In this document: positions 25,044 through 35,670 of the stretch, in pieces
How the letters are laid out: every line of letters begins with the position of its first letter
Position numbering within the stretch: the stretch's first letter is position 1
From: Asticcacaulis sp. AC460
Lineage (GTDB): Bacteria > Pseudomonadota > Alphaproteobacteria > Caulobacterales > Caulobacteraceae
Reading direction: 5' to 3'
Length of the DNA: 64,000 bases
Assembly (NCBI RefSeq): GCF_000495795.1
Contig: NZ_AWGD01000037.1
Coordinates: 62,001 to 126,000, forward strand
The notes under the pieces: model-generated
Seen by the model: the letters and a program-made list of their open reading frames with translations, nothing else
Told to the model about the DNA's origin: nothing
Databases searched by the model: none
Made by a program: the position numbers and the translations under genes

Positions 25044-26810
25044 ATGGCGGGACAGCCAGAAATTCGGCGCTTGAAAATTGAACGGTTTCGCGGCCTCCAG
25101 TCGCTCGACTGGCGTCCGTCATCAGGCGTCAACCTGATCGTCGGCGGCGGCGACACCGGCAAGTCGACCGTTCTTGAGGCCATCGCACTCCTCTTCAGCC
25201 CCGTTGGTAATGTTGGCGTCCAGGAGACAGACTATTTCGATCGGGAGACCGATGCGGAGTTTATGATTGAGGCGACGATCCGTGCGCCAGCAGACATGGA
25301 GTTGGAAGCCAAGGCCACGCAGGCGTTGTTGCCTTGGGAGTGGAAGGACGCCTCGGCAACAATGCCAGAGGTCGATCTCACCGGAGGCGCGGCACCGGTC
25401 AGCGCGCTGGAGACCGTGTATGTTGTCCGCGCGCGCGGCACGGAGGGCATCGAGGTTATCTGGGAGATCGTCCAGCCCGATCGCAGCGTTGCCTCCTTTC
25501 CGCCCGGCCTGCGCCGCCTGTTCGGGATCGTGCGGCTCTCCGGTGATGATCGCAATGATCGCGACCTGCGCCTGGTCCACGGATCGGCGCTCGATCGCCT
25601 GGTGTCGAAACCGAACTTCAAGGCACAGGTCAGCCAGCAGATCGCGCAGTTCGACCTAGCCCTTGATGTGGAACAGACAGACGCGCTCAAGCGGCTCGCC
25701 GATGATCTGGAAAAGCGGGGGCTGCCGCGCGGCGATCGCCTTGGCTTGACCTCCGGTCAGGGCATCTCGATCGGCTCACTGATTGGCCTGATGGCGCAAA
25801 AGAACGGGACGTCGCTCCCCTTGGCGAGTTGGGGCGCTGGTACGCGCCGGATGGCTTCGCTGGCCGTCGCCTCCCAAATGGACGCGAAGTTCCGCATCAC
25901 TCTCATTGATGAAATTGAGCGGGGCCTGGAACCGTACAGACTCCGGGACCTGGCGGACGACCTTCTCAGCGAGGAAGGACAGGCCTTCATCACTACGCAC
26001 AGCTCCGTCGCCCTCAATGCGTTCGCCTCGGCTTCGCTTCACTACATGGACACGAAGAGCACGCTTGCGCAATTGGAGCGGGCGAAGGTTCAGAACCATC
26101 AGGCTGCTCATCCCGAGACGTTCCTCGCCCGGGTCGCCATCATCGGCGAAGGCGACACCGAGGTCGGCTTCCTGACAGTTCTGCTGGAAAAGGCGCTTAG
26201 CAAATCGCCACGCAAGCTCGGCTTTCATCTGTCAAGCGGCGGCGGCGACGATAAGATGCTGCCTCTCCTTCAGGCCATTTCCGCGACTGGGCTGGTGTGC
26301 GCGGCGCTTTGCGACAATGACGACAAATCCCCGGGGCTTTGGGCGGCCGTGAAGGTGCTCATGAAGGATACGCTTCTGCAATGGGAGAACGGATGTATTG
26401 AAGAGAACGTCATTGCCCATGTCCCTGACGCCGATCTCTGGGACCTTCTGGCTGATCCGGATGGCGCAACGGGAGACCGCGCCCGGACAATTGCGGACCG
26501 CCTAGGCGTTGTATCGAAAGACAGGGCAGACATCGAAGCCGCCTGCGCCGCCAAAGGGACCACCCTACGCGCCGTTATCCTGGCGGCTGCGACTGGCAAA
26601 AAGGACAGTGCGCCCGACGAAGCAGCTAAGAAGGCTTGGGCCAAACACCCGCAGAAATGGTTCAAATCGGTGGATGGCGGCGCGGAACTGGCTAACAAGC
26701 TCTTTACGATGAACCTCTGGCCGAACATTGAATCGACGATGTTGCCATTCTTCAATGCTCTGAGACACCTCGCCGGCGATCTGCCGTTGAAGCCGGGGGA
26801 TATATCGTGA
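25044..26810 (+). CDS. gajA: GajA-like OLD-family ATPase/TOPRIM nuclease
   Basis: The 588-residue protein has an ABC/SMC-type ATPase: Walker A GGGDTGKST at 34-42, signature SWGAGTRR near 263, Walker B ITLIDEIERGLEP near 285-297 and TTHS near 316. A TOPRIM nuclease follows (IIGEGDTEVGF near 366, acidic CDNDD near 422). This is the OLD nuclease layout. Size and the adjoining UvrD-like helicase match GajA of the Gabija anti-phage system, a DNA-nicking enzyme controlled by nucleotide levels. Three ATGs follow AAGGGGG; 25044 has the best spacing. The stop overlaps the helicase start (GTGA). Confidence 0.85.
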   Translation: MAGQPEIRRLKIERFRGLQSLDWRPSSGVNLIVGGGDTGKSTVLEAIALLFSPVGNVGVQETDYFDRETDAEFMIEATIRAPADMELEAKATQALLPWEWKDASATMPEVDLTGGAAPVSALETVYVVRARGTEGIEVIWEIVQPDRSVASFPPGLRRLFGIVRLSGDDRNDRDLRLVHGSALDRLVSKPNFKAQVSQQIAQFDLALDVEQTDALKRLADDLEKRGLPRGDRLGLTSGQGISIGSLIGLMAQKNGTSLPLASWGAGTRRMASLAVASQMDAKFRITLIDEIERGLEPYRLRDLADDLLSEEGQAFITTHSSVALNAFASASLHYMDTKSTLAQLERAKVQNHQAAHPETFLARVAIIGEGDTEVGFLTVLLEKALSKSPRKLGFHLSSGGGDDKMLPLLQAISATGLVCAALCDNDDKSPGLWAAVKVLMKDTLLQWENGCIEENVIAHVPDADLWDLLADPDGATGDRARTIADRLGVVSKDRADIEAACAAKGTTLRAVILAAATGKKDSAPDEAAKKAWAKHPQKWFKSVDGGAELANKLFTMNLWPNIESTMLPFFNALRHLAGDLPLKPGDIS

Positions 26811-28372
26811 CGGTGATCGCGTCCGATGTGAAGGTCGCGGCCGCGCTCCGGTCTAGCGAACCGCTCGTCGTGATTGAGGCGCCCGCGGGCTGCGGGAAAA
26901 CACACCAGGCGGCTGACTACTGCCGAGATGTCGCGCCACAACTTGGCAATCGGCGCGTGTTGGTTCTCACACATACCCACGCCGCGCGCAGCGAGATCGC
27001 AAGCCGTACGGCCTCGCAGGGAGGGCGGGTCGAGATCCGAACAATCCATAGCTTCATTACTGAGGTCGCCACAGGCTATCACCTGGCTCTGGACCTGCCC
27101 GCGGACGTGGCGGAGTGGGCGCGGAGCAATCCCGGCGGCTTCGACGAGGTTGCCAGACGCACGCGTCGCCTGCTTGAGCAGTCACCGAAAATCGCCAAGG
27201 CTTTGGCTCTCCGCTATGCGGTCATCGTGTGCGACGAACATCAGGACACTAGCGAGGATCAGAACGCTATCATCTTTTGTCTGCATGCGCAGGGTTCGGT
27301 GTTGCGCATCTTCGGCGATCCCATGCAGATCATCTTCGCGGACGGTCCGGACAAAACCGATCCCCAGATTCAAAAGATCGTGGATCGCTGGACGAAACTG
27401 CGAGGTCAAGGCCGGGCCGAAGGTCTGGATCATCCGCACCGGTGGAAGAAGGGCTCTCCCGCTCTTGGGGCTTGGATATTGAAGGCGCGCGCCGCTCTGG
27501 CAAATGGCTCGTTGGTCGACCTGCCTTCTCCCCTCCCGGCCGGGCTCACCGTGTTATTTGCCGAGAACACCTCAAACGTGCCTCAAAAAATGCTGGCGAT
27601 GTCACTCGCGGACCGGAAGCCGGTTGGCAAAAGGATGACAGTAGACGGCGGCTGCCTCGTCCTTGGCGTGGGCAAGCAGAACGTTCGCAACATTAGCGCT
27701 TTCTGGGGCCATCAACACCCGATCTGGGAGGGACACACTCGTGATGCCCTTGAGGAACTGGTTCGGAGTCTGAAAGCCGCTGGCGGAAGTCCCACAAAGG
27801 TGGGCGCAGCATTCCTTGCCTTCGTCTACGCCACGACAAAGGGGTTTACTGCGTCATCGCACGGGGACGCCTACGCCAAGGAACTGGTGGATGGTTGCAC
27901 GAAGGCGCGTAAGGGGAAGCCGGCGGAGATCCAGATGCTCGCCAAGATCATCATGGCTCAACCCGACCACAAAGGGGTAAGCGCATGCCTTCTGGCGCTG
28001 AAGACGCTCATGCAGGCAGAGCATGTGGCAGTGCCTGACGCGAAGATCTTGCTTGTTCGGGAGTTCAACGAGGCGATGCGCCTGTGCGCCAGCGATGATA
28101 TCGATCGCAGCTTCACGGTGATCTCCCAAAGCCGCACGCATGGCTCTCACCGTCCGCCTGATCGCAGCATCAGCACAGTGCACAAAGCAAAGGGTCTCGA
28201 GTGCAAGAACGTGATGGTGATGCTTTGCGATAAAGCGTCGTTCGCCAACACCGCTTATAAGCGCCGCCTCCTGTATGTCGCACTCAGCCGCCCCATTGAG
28301 ACGTTGACGTTGGTGCTCTGCCGTAAGAATCCGACGCCCCTGCTTACCGGCCCGGGCAGCATCCCGCCTTAG
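26807..28372 (+). CDS. gajB: GajB-like UvrD/PcrA-family helicase
   Basis: The 521-residue SF1A helicase has all main motifs: I APAGCGKT (25-32), Ia LTHTHAAR, Ib IRTIHSF, II DEHQD (near 143), III IFGDPMQ (near 170), V TVHKAKGLE (near 458) and VI YVALSRP (near 490). The length resembles GajB, which joins GajA in the Gabija complex and senses DNA ends. It starts with GTG inside the gajA stop (GTGA), so the two are translationally coupled. The spacer after it is 58 bp to the third gene, which has its own good Shine-Dalgarno. Confidence 0.86.
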   Translation: MTVIASDVKVAAALRSSEPLVVIEAPAGCGKTHQAADYCRDVAPQLGNRRVLVLTHTHAARSEIASRTASQGGRVEIRTIHSFITEVATGYHLALDLPADVAEWARSNPGGFDEVARRTRRLLEQSPKIAKALALRYAVIVCDEHQDTSEDQNAIIFCLHAQGSVLRIFGDPMQIIFADGPDKTDPQIQKIVDRWTKLRGQGRAEGLDHPHRWKKGSPALGAWILKARAALANGSLVDLPSPLPAGLTVLFAENTSNVPQKMLAMSLADRKPVGKRMTVDGGCLVLGVGKQNVRNISAFWGHQHPIWEGHTRDALEELVRSLKAAGGSPTKVGAAFLAFVYATTKGFTASSHGDAYAKELVDGCTKARKGKPAEIQMLAKIIMAQPDHKGVSACLLALKTLMQAEHVAVPDAKILLVREFNEAMRLCASDDIDRSFTVISQSRTHGSHRPPDRSISTVHKAKGLECKNVMVMLCDKASFANTAYKRRLLYVALSRPIETLTLVLCRKNPTPLLTGPGSIPP

Positions 28373-28430
28373 CAGTCGTTATGACGACGCCTTCGGGCGA
28401 TGGCATTGAACGTAGGAAAGGTTAGCAAGG

Positions 28431-29738
28431 ATGCGCAAGCCCCGGTTTCGCAGCGACAAGTTCTCAAAATTCATGGCGAGCGATACGGGCGCGCAAGCAC
28501 GCTACGCGCAGCGCCTCAAACATCGTGTCAGCATACCGATTGACGAGATCGAGCCGCAGTCAAAGAAGATGCGGCCAGCAGACTGTGACCGGTTTCAGAA
28601 CGCGGTCGCCGAGCATCTCACCATGATGAAGCGCGGGACCTTCAAAGGCGATATCGCACTGAAGCTAGATCTGGGAACGACCAGCCCAAACGCCCCGCAA
28701 GCGCACACGATCGCGAAGAACTTCTTGGACTTGCTTGGCAAACGTCGGCCCGGCGTGAAGTGGCCCAAGCGTAGCCTCCTGTACGATGACGATAGCCAGA
28801 TACAGGCGCTCTCGGTGTCCTGTCGGCACGGCGAAGACCGGCCGAGGATTTGTGTCGAAGCCAGACCGCTTTCGTCCATGCTGGATGACCTTGAGCTAGG
28901 TGCGGAAGCTGTTCATCATGAGGAGCGGGATGACCCAGGCGCGTACTACACCAAAGAGCGGGATGACGAATGGATCGAGACCTTCGCCGACATTATTCGC
29001 GATGAGGCACGCAACCGACGCGAGCTTGGCGATGAGATGTATGAGGCGTACTTCAAGATGACGCGATGGAGCGCCCAGCAGGCGGTGTTGGGCCGTAGTG
29101 GTGTCGACATCCCAGTGTTGAATTGGCTCTACGAACGCCCCAAGGCGATACCTACCGGTCTCAACAGTGAGATGTGGGCCGACCTGCTATTGAAATCGAA
29201 ACGCCGGCTTCATGTCGGCGACCTACCGATCTCGGAAGGCGGTTCCGCAGCGTTCAAGGCGGGCGTCGCCGCAGAGATCGCAAGATTCAAACAGGATTGG
29301 GACTGGGTTCTCAATCCGCTCGTCATTGCCGTCGCCCTCGAAGTTGTGGTGCGGCCCAATCCAAATACGCCCGTTGGCGTCCTGCATGATCTCGACAACA
29401 TCGTTAGGGACTATCTGTTACCCGGCATCGTCCCGGCCTTCGGTACCGTGACCGACCATCGTTGGACAATCGATTTCGAAGAACTGAACCGGCGTGATCC
29501 TGAAATGGCGGCGAGATGGGGGCCGAATCCCACGCCTCCTCGCGGCACAAAATCCGGCGTCACGCGGTATGAGGCTTGGCGGCTCCCTCCGGTCCCCGGC
29601 AAAGCGGGATTCGTGAGCGTCGCTCTCGTCGCTGACATGGACGTCCAGGGCGACACGATGCAGCGATTGGACGAGCGTATTAAGAGGTGGGCGATAGAAC
29701 GAGCGCGAAAGGAAGAGGATCGGCGGCGCTTTCGGTAG
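28431..29738 (+). CDS. Predicted tandem RusA-like resolvase, third gene of the defence module
   Basis: This 435-residue protein is not in a family I know as a whole. By eye it contains two RusA (Holliday-junction resolvase) folds. N-lobe, about 66-147: strand DIALKLDLG, then PQAHTIAKNFLDLL and LLYDDDSQIQALSVSCR, aligning with RusA DLDNLQKAAFDAL and LDDAQVVDYRVVK. C-lobe, about 292-405: NPLVIAVALEVVVRP, then HDLDNIVRDYLLPGI and GVTRYEAWRLPPVPG. The N-lobe keeps Lys96 and Asp119-121 but has Gln90/His92 at the DxD. The C-lobe keeps Asp320/Asp322 but lacks the second acidic pair. AGGAAAGG precedes the ATG. Co-oriented with gajAB. Confidence 0.65.
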   Translation: MRKPRFRSDKFSKFMASDTGAQARYAQRLKHRVSIPIDEIEPQSKKMRPADCDRFQNAVAEHLTMMKRGTFKGDIALKLDLGTTSPNAPQAHTIAKNFLDLLGKRRPGVKWPKRSLLYDDDSQIQALSVSCRHGEDRPRICVEARPLSSMLDDLELGAEAVHHEERDDPGAYYTKERDDEWIETFADIIRDEARNRRELGDEMYEAYFKMTRWSAQQAVLGRSGVDIPVLNWLYERPKAIPTGLNSEMWADLLLKSKRRLHVGDLPISEGGSAAFKAGVAAEIARFKQDWDWVLNPLVIAVALEVVVRPNPNTPVGVLHDLDNIVRDYLLPGIVPAFGTVTDHRWTIDFEELNRRDPEMAARWGPNPTPPRGTKSGVTRYEAWRLPPVPGKAGFVSVALVADMDVQGDTMQRLDERIKRWAIERARKEEDRRRFR

Positions 29739-29740
29739 CT

Positions 29741-29841
29741 GGCCTGATTTGTTGGGCTGGCGAGCGTGAATTGCCTGAACTTATATCATTTCTACAATAT
29801 TCGATTTCGGCGCCTGATAACTCTCAGAAACAAATCAGGCC
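29741..29841. repeat. 13-bp inverted repeat enclosing 75 bp
   Basis: GGCCTGATTTGTT (29741-29753) and its exact complement (29829-29841) bracket an AT-richer stretch starting 3 bp after the third gene's stop. No flanking duplication is visible. It could be a transcript-end structure or a minute mobile remnant marking the island edge. Confidence 0.5.
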
Positions 29842-29967
29842 ACAATCGGGGCGGCGTCAACTCCACCCCGACGCACGACTCATTACGGTGACAGCTTAGG
29901 GAATGCCGATTTCCGCTTGGGTCAACTCCGGCCTCGCGTTGCATTTCTGTTCCAAAATCACGCACAA

Positions 29968-29993
29968 AAAAGGGCCGCCGAAGCGACCCTTTT
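29968..29993 (-). terminator. Intrinsic terminator after pheT
   Basis: AAAAGGG (29968-29974) pairs with CCCTTTT (29987-29993), with an inner CGC/GCG pair. It lies 21 bp beyond the pheT stop and gives a U-run on the minus strand. Confidence 0.75.
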
Positions 29994-30013
29994 CCTGAAG
30001 CCTGGCCCACACC

Positions 30014-32401
30014 TTAACTCCGCAAGGTCGCCCCGGCCTTCTGCGCCGCTGCGATAACCTTCTGCGACAGGGCGTCGATTTCCGGCTCGGTCAGAGTCTT
30101 GTCGGTCGGGGTCAGCACCACCTCGACGGCCAGCGACTTGTGACCATCGGGCACGCCCTGGCCGGTATAGACGTCGAACACCCGGGCATCGCCGATCAGC
30201 GCCTTGTCGGCGCCCTTGATGGCGCGGACCAGGTCGCCGGCGGCGGCCGTATCGGCCACCAGGAAGGCGAAGTCCCGTGTCAGCGGCATCAGCGACGACA
30301 GCGTCAAGGCGCCGCGCGACTTGCCCGACTTGGCCTTGCCGACCGGCAGGTTGTCCACCCGCACCTCGAACCCGACATAGGCCCCAACATTGGTCACGTC
30401 CAGGTCCATGGCCTTCAGCACCGCCGGATGCAGTTCGCCGAACTCGGCAATCACCTGCTTGGGCCCCAGTTGCAGCCGCGCCGAACGGCCCGGATGCCAA
30501 TGGGCGGCATTGCTCCCCTGGACCAGCGACAGCGACGCCACCGGCACCCCCACCGTCTCCAGCAGCGACAGCAGATCACCCTTCAGAGCGAACAGATTGT
30601 CCTCACGCGCATTGGTCCAGTGCCGCGCCTTGTCCGGCGCGCGCAGGGCGGCGATGACCGGCTTCTGGTCGCCGGGCTCCAGGCCGAAATAGATCGGCCC
30701 GATCTCGAACAGCTGCACGCCGTACTGGCCGCGCGCGGCATTGCGGCCGGCCGCTTCCAGCAGGTTCGGCAATACCGCCGGACGCATGCAGTTCAGCTCC
30801 GAAGCGATCGGATTGGCCAGCACCAGCGCATCGGCGCCACCGCCGAACAGACCGGCCCAGTCCTGGCGCATGAACGACCAGGTGACGGCTTCGCTGTACC
30901 CCAAAGCCGCCAGAGCGCGGCGGGCGGCGCGGGCCTTGGCCTGCTGCGCCGTCAACACCCCGCCCGGACGGGGCGTCACGGCCGGCAGCGGCGTCGCCGG
31001 CAGCTTATCGAAGCCGTAGATACGGGCGATTTCCTCGACCAGGTCGGCCTTGCCATCCACATCGCGGCGCCACGACGGCACCGACACCGTGCCATTGGCG
31101 GCCACGCCGAAGCCCAGGGCTTCCAGAATACGCGTGATCTCGTCCGGCGCGGCATCCAGGCCGGTCAGCTTCTTCACATAGGCCGGATCGAAAGCCACGT
31201 CCGGACGGCGCGCCGGCGCTTCACCGGCGACCACGACCTCGGACGGCTCGCCGCCGCACAGGTCCAGGATCAATTTCGTGGCCAGCTCCAGCCCCGGCAC
31301 GGCCGATTCCGGATCGACCCCACGCGCGAACCGGTACTGCGCATCCGAGAACAGGCTCAGGGTCCGGCCGGTCTGCGCCGTGCGGATCGGATCGAACCAG
31401 GCGCTTTCGACGAAGACGTCGGTGGTAGCCTCATCGACCTTGGTCGACTCGCCGCCCATGACCCCGCCCAGGCCGATGACGCCCGACGAATCCATGATGG
31501 CGCACATCTCGCCGTTCAGCGGATAGGTCTTGCCGTCCAGCGCTTCCAGTTGCTCGCCGTCCGGCGACAACCCGGCGACAATCACCGACCCGCTCAGCTT
31601 GCTCAGGTCATAGACGTGCAGCGGCCGCGCGCGGTCGAACGACAGATAGTTGGTGATGTCGACCAGCGCCGAGATCGGCTTCAACCCGATCGACTTCAGC
31701 TTGGCCTGCAGCCACTCGGGCGACGGACCGTTTTTCACGCCGCGGATCACCCGGCCGGAAAACACCTGACAGGCATCACCGTCAACCTTGATCGAAACCG
31801 GGCACGCGAAGGCGCCGGCGACCGGAACGATCGCCGCGTCCTTGAACACGCCCAGACCGGTCGCGGCCAGGTCGCGGGCGATGCCGTGCACCCCCAGCCA
31901 GTCGGGACGGTTCGGCGTCACTTCGAAGTCGATGACCGGCTCGGCGCCGAACACGACCGCGGCAGGTGTCCCGACTTCCAGAGTTCCCGAAATGTCCAAT
32001 ATTCCGTCGTGATCGTCGCCTAAACCCAGCTCGGCGGCCGAGCACATCATACCGTTCGACACGACCCCGCGGACCGGCTTTTCGACCAGGGTGACCCCCA
32101 GACCCGGTACGTAAGCACCGATCGGAGCGTAAATTGTGGTCATGCCGGCGCGGGCATTGGGGGCGCCGCAGACGATTTCCTTGCGGCCGTCGACGGTATC
32201 CACCTGCAGCACCTGGAGCTTGTCGGCATTGGGGTGAGGGGCGGCCTCGACGACTTTGGCGACGCTGAACACCGTCAGCGCCTTGGCGGGATCGTGGATG
32301 TCCTCGACCTCCAGCCCGGCCATGGTCATGGCGGCGGCAACGGCGTCGATATCGGCCGTGGTGTCGAGATGGTCTTTCAACCAGGAAAGCGAGAATTTCA
32401 T
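30014..32401 (-). CDS. pheT: Phenylalanyl-tRNA synthetase beta chain
   Basis: The 795-residue PheT is full-length. It has the N-terminal EMAP/OB-like tRNA-binding domain ([29 protein letters not shown]...[11 protein letters not shown]), the B3/B4 editing domain, the B5 domain, a catalytic-like core ([28 protein letters not shown]) and the C-terminal anticodon-binding FDX-ACB domain. With PheS it forms the alpha2beta2 enzyme charging tRNA-Phe. It begins 21 bp after the pheS stop in the same operon. Confidence 0.98.
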   Translation of the reverse strand: MKFSLSWLKDHLDTTADIDAVAAAMTMAGLEVEDIHDPAKALTVFSVAKVVEAAPHPNADKLQVLQVDTVDGRKEIVCGAPNARAGMTTIYAPIGAYVPGLGVTLVEKPVRGVVSNGMMCSAAELGLGDDHDGILDISGTLEVGTPAAVVFGAEPVIDFEVTPNRPDWLGVHGIARDLAATGLGVFKDAAIVPVAGAFACPVSIKVDGDACQVFSGRVIRGVKNGPSPEWLQAKLKSIGLKPISALVDITNYLSFDRARPLHVYDLSKLSGSVIVAGLSPDGEQLEALDGKTYPLNGEMCAIMDSSGVIGLGGVMGGESTKVDEATTDVFVESAWFDPIRTAQTGRTLSLFSDAQYRFARGVDPESAVPGLELATKLILDLCGGEPSEVVVAGEAPARRPDVAFDPAYVKKLTGLDAAPDEITRILEALGFGVAANGTVSVPSWRRDVDGKADLVEEIARIYGFDKLPATPLPAVTPRPGGVLTAQQAKARAARRALAALGYSEAVTWSFMRQDWAGLFGGGADALVLANPIASELNCMRPAVLPNLLEAAGRNAARGQYGVQLFEIGPIYFGLEPGDQKPVIAALRAPDKARHWTNAREDNLFALKGDLLSLLETVGVPVASLSLVQGSNAAHWHPGRSARLQLGPKQVIAEFGELHPAVLKAMDLDVTNVGAYVGFEVRVDNLPVGKAKSGKSRGALTLSSLMPLTRDFAFLVADTAAAGDLVRAIKGADKALIGDARVFDVYTGQGVPDGHKSLAVEVVLTPTDKTLTEPEIDALSQKVIAAAQKAGATLRS

Positions 32402-32422
32402 TTTATGAAACTTTTGAAAGAG

Positions 32423-33496
32423 TTAGCTAAGGCCCGACGCGCTGTTCGGAGCGGCGAAGGCCGAGAATCCATAGTGGTTCAGCCAGCGGGAATCCGCGGC
32501 GAACATGTCGCGCAAATCCGGCACGCCGTATTTCAGCATCGCCAGGCGGTCGACACCCATGCCCCAGGCAAAGCCCTGATATTCGTCGGGATCGACGCCG
32601 CAGGCCTTTAAAACATTGGGATGGACCATGCCGCAGCCCAGAATTTCCAGCCAGGAATCACCCTGGCCGACCTTCAGCTCGCCCTTTTCCCACGAACAGC
32701 GCACATCCATCTCCGCTGACGGTTCGGTGAACGGAAAGTGGTGCGGGCGGAACTGGGTGACGACATCGCCCGTCTCGAAGAAGCGAGAGATAAAGGTTTC
32801 CAGCACCCACTTCAGGTGACCCATATGGGCGTTGCGGTCGATGACCAGGCCCTCGATCTGGTGGAACATCGGGGTGTGGGTCTGGTCGCTGTCGCAGCGG
32901 AAGACACGCCCCGGCGCGATCAGCCGGAACGGCGGCTGACCCGAAACCATCGAGCGGATTTGTACCGGCGAGGTATGGGTGCGCAGCAGCTTGCGCACGC
33001 CGTTCTCGTCCGGATGGAAAAAGAAGGTGTCGTGCATCTCGCGCGCCGGATGCTTTTCGGGGAAGTTCAGCGCGGTGAAGTTATGAAAATCGTCTTCGAT
33101 ATCAGGACCTTCGGCGACTTCGAAGCCCAGGTCGGCGAAGATGGCGATCATCTCGTCCATCACCTGCAGGGTCGGATGAACCCCACCCTTGGCGCGCGGG
33201 CTGGCCGGCAGGCTCAGGTCGATGCGCTCGCTTTGCAGGCGGGCGGCCAGGTGCGCGGCTTCCAGATCGGACTTCTTGGAATCGAGCACGGCCTGGATCT
33301 GGTCGCGCACGGCATTGATGGCGGCGCCGGTGACTTTACGCTCCTCCGGCGGCAGGCTGCCCAGGGTCTTGAGCAGGCCGGAGATACGGCCGGTCTTGCC
33401 CAGCGCGGAAACGCGCACGGCGTCGAGGGCGGACAGGTCGGCGGCGGAAGCGATCTCGGCTTCGATTTCGGTTTGCAGGTCGGCGTAGACGGTCAT
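32423..33496 (-). CDS. pheS: Phenylalanyl-tRNA synthetase alpha chain
   Basis: The 357-residue class II synthetase subunit has an N-terminal coiled coil followed by motif 2 ([31 protein letters not shown]) and motif 3 ([22 protein letters not shown]). The [12 protein letters not shown] and [20 protein letters not shown] segments are diagnostic. I start at the ATG at 33496 ([11 protein letters not shown]); the frame is open to 33730, but that extension is antisense-like and Arg-rich. It pairs with pheT. Confidence 0.97.
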   Translation of the reverse strand: MTVYADLQTEIEAEIASAADLSALDAVRVSALGKTGRISGLLKTLGSLPPEERKVTGAAINAVRDQIQAVLDSKKSDLEAAHLAARLQSERIDLSLPASPRAKGGVHPTLQVMDEMIAIFADLGFEVAEGPDIEDDFHNFTALNFPEKHPAREMHDTFFFHPDENGVRKLLRTHTSPVQIRSMVSGQPPFRLIAPGRVFRCDSDQTHTPMFHQIEGLVIDRNAHMGHLKWVLETFISRFFETGDVVTQFRPHHFPFTEPSAEMDVRCSWEKGELKVGQGDSWLEILGCGMVHPNVLKACGVDPDEYQGFAWGMGVDRLAMLKYGVPDLRDMFAADSRWLNHYGFSAFAAPNSASGLS

Positions 33497-33560
33497 GACA
33501 CGGGCTTTATCTGAAGGATGCACGTCTTTAGTGCCTGCCGCCCTACCTGTGAAGCAGTTT

Positions 33561-35630
33561 TTAGACCTTAAGCGGCGCCGCACCAAACGCCAGCGGATCC
33601 GACAGCGACGCCTGGCCGTTCTCGACATGGCCGGCGAAATGCTGATCGAAGCCGTCACCATGCAGCCGCACGTCATACCAGCCCGCCGACAGGACCAGAT
33701 CGACGGTCTCAGACATGGTTGCATGGTCATCCGGATGCGGCGGCTGCGGCGCCAGGTCGAAGCGGCGTTTGCCGCCGTGGGTATCCTGAACGGTCACCTG
33801 TACCGCCTGATCGAACGACGGATTCCGCAAGGTCAGAACACCGCCCTCCAACGACGCCTCGACACCATAACCCGTACCGGCAAAGCGGCGGAAAAAGCCG
33901 TTGGGCCCCAGCAACCACCAGTCATAGGCCCCTTCCGTGCTTTCGCCGTACGACTTCAAACGCACGTCGTTGAGCCGCGCGTGGTGATAGCTTTCCCCCG
34001 GCGCCACGGTGAAACGCAACGGCGGCTGCTCCAGATTCAGCCGGTCATACAGATGGAAAACGGCCGATCGTTCAGCGCTACGGTTGCGCAGATGCAGGTA
34101 CGGAAAGACCTCGACCGGTTCCCAGGCAAAATCCGCTGTCAGGTCATAAGGCGTCGCCCGCCGCGGTCTCTGCCCCTGAGCCTGAACCGGCGCCGACAGC
34201 TTGGGCGTCTTCGGCGTGGTCCGCCCACCCAAGGCCCGCGCCTTGTCGGCCAAGGCCTTGGTCGCCGGCAGATGTTCAAAGAACGGTTGATTATTGGGCT
34301 TGGCGAAGTCGAAACAACTGGTCAGGTCGCCGCACACCGCCCGCCGCCAGGCCGAAATATTCGGCTCAACCACACCAAAGCGCGTCTCAAGAAGCCGGAT
34401 CACCGACGTATGGTCGAACACTTCGGACGCGACATAGCCGCCGCGCGACCAAGGCGAGACGACATACATCGGCACGCGCGGGCCCAAGCCGTAGGGACGG
34501 CTGTTATACATGCCGTCACCTGCGTGATATTCACCGGCCGTATCGATATCGCTGTGCCCCAATGGCTCGCCGCCAGCGTCCAAAGACGGCGGCGCCGGCG
34601 GCGGCACATGGTCGAAATAGCCGTCATTCTCATCGAAATTGATCAGCAGAACGGTCTTCGCCCACACCTCGGGATTGGCCGTCAAGGCGTCCAGCACGCG
34701 GGCGGTATAGTCGGCACCCTGGGCCGGGCTCGACGGACCCGGGTGCTCGGAGCCTTCCGCGGTGGCCACGATCCATGACACCTGCGGCAGCTTGCCCGCC
34801 ACGACATCGGCCTTTAACGCATCGAGATCGCGCGTGCGGATCGACCGCCGCGCCAGATCGATCAAGCGTTGACTGGAGGCCTTGAGGGCGGCGCGATAGG
34901 TCCTGAACCCGGCCAAAGGATTGTCGGTGAAGTTGTCGTCCATGTCCTGATAGACCTGCCAGTCGATGCCGGCGGCGCTCAGGCGCTCGGGATAGGTCGT
35001 CCAGTCATAACCGCTGTTGGCGTCACCCAGCGAGTCGTAGGCATTGTCGATGGCGCCGCCGTTCTTGCCGGTCCAGTGAAACAGCCGGTTCGGATTGGTC
35101 CCGGCATGTAACGAGCAGAAATAGGCGTCACACAGCGTAAAGGCCTCGGCCAGGGCGTACTGGAACGGCAGGTCGGCGCGGGTGAAATAGCCCATGGCAT
35201 GGTCGTGCTTGGCGTCCGGCCACTGCCCCATGCGGCCATGATCCCAGGCGTCCTGGGCGTCCTTGAAGGTGTGCGGCGTCCCCTCGACCCGCATCAGCCG
35301 GAAGTCCTTGGCCGTATCGAGCGGGAAGGGGGCGATCAGCTTGTCATGATCGCCATCCCGCACCTGGGCAAAGACGGTACCGGCCTTGCGCACCCCGACA
35401 TCGGCCACCGGAATGGCGAAACGGTCGCCGAAGCCCTGCACCCCGTTCAGCGTGCCGAAATAGTGGTCGAACGACCGGTTCTCCTGCATCAGGATGACGA
35501 CGTGCTCGACATCCTGCATGGTGCCGGTGCGCACCTTCGCGGGAATATCGAGCGCACGGGCGATGGCGGGCGGCAGGGCGCCCAGCGCTCCGGCCAGGGC
35601 GGTGCTGAGAAGATGGCGGCGATGGATCAT
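33561..35630 (-). CDS. Phosphocholine-specific phospholipase C, Tat-exported
   Basis: The 689-residue protein has a twin-arginine-like signal ([15 protein letters not shown]...ARA). The PLC/acid-phosphatase-superfamily core follows: [54 protein letters not shown] and [25 protein letters not shown]-terminal repeats of the non-haemolytic PlcN type come last. It cleaves phosphatidylcholine or sphingomyelin headgroups outside the cytoplasm. It sits between pheS and the Ntn-hydrolase pair on the same strand, though function gives no link. Confidence 0.92.
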   Translation of the reverse strand: MIHRRHLLSTALAGALGALPPAIARALDIPAKVRTGTMQDVEHVVILMQENRSFDHYFGTLNGVQGFGDRFAIPVADVGVRKAGTVFAQVRDGDHDKLIAPFPLDTAKDFRLMRVEGTPHTFKDAQDAWDHGRMGQWPDAKHDHAMGYFTRADLPFQYALAEAFTLCDAYFCSLHAGTNPNRLFHWTGKNGGAIDNAYDSLGDANSGYDWTTYPERLSAAGIDWQVYQDMDDNFTDNPLAGFRTYRAALKASSQRLIDLARRSIRTRDLDALKADVVAGKLPQVSWIVATAEGSEHPGPSSPAQGADYTARVLDALTANPEVWAKTVLLINFDENDGYFDHVPPPAPPSLDAGGEPLGHSDIDTAGEYHAGDGMYNSRPYGLGPRVPMYVVSPWSRGGYVASEVFDHTSVIRLLETRFGVVEPNISAWRRAVCGDLTSCFDFAKPNNQPFFEHLPATKALADKARALGGRTTPKTPKLSAPVQAQGQRPRRATPYDLTADFAWEPVEVFPYLHLRNRSAERSAVFHLYDRLNLEQPPLRFTVAPGESYHHARLNDVRLKSYGESTEGAYDWWLLGPNGFFRRFAGTGYGVEASLEGGVLTLRNPSFDQAVQVTVQDTHGGKRRFDLAPQPPHPDDHATMSETVDLVLSAGWYDVRLHGDGFDQHFAGHVENGQASLSDPLAFGAAPLKV

Positions 35631-35670
35631 GATAGCCTTCTACAACGCGATCACAACGGATCGATGAAGG

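Noticed and set aside
25044-28372. RecBCD-, PARIS- or retron-like system instead of Gabija
   Set aside because: No RecB/C or reverse transcriptase and no AriA/AriB pair; OLD plus UvrD fused by overlap fits Gabija best.
29741-29841. Insertion sequence ends
   Set aside because: No target duplication and only 75 bp between, with no transposase.
30140-32023. 627-residue open frame on the plus strand opposite pheT
   Set aside because: Antisense to a certain gene; composition rich in Arg, His and Gln with no domain motif, as expected of a high-GC mirror frame.
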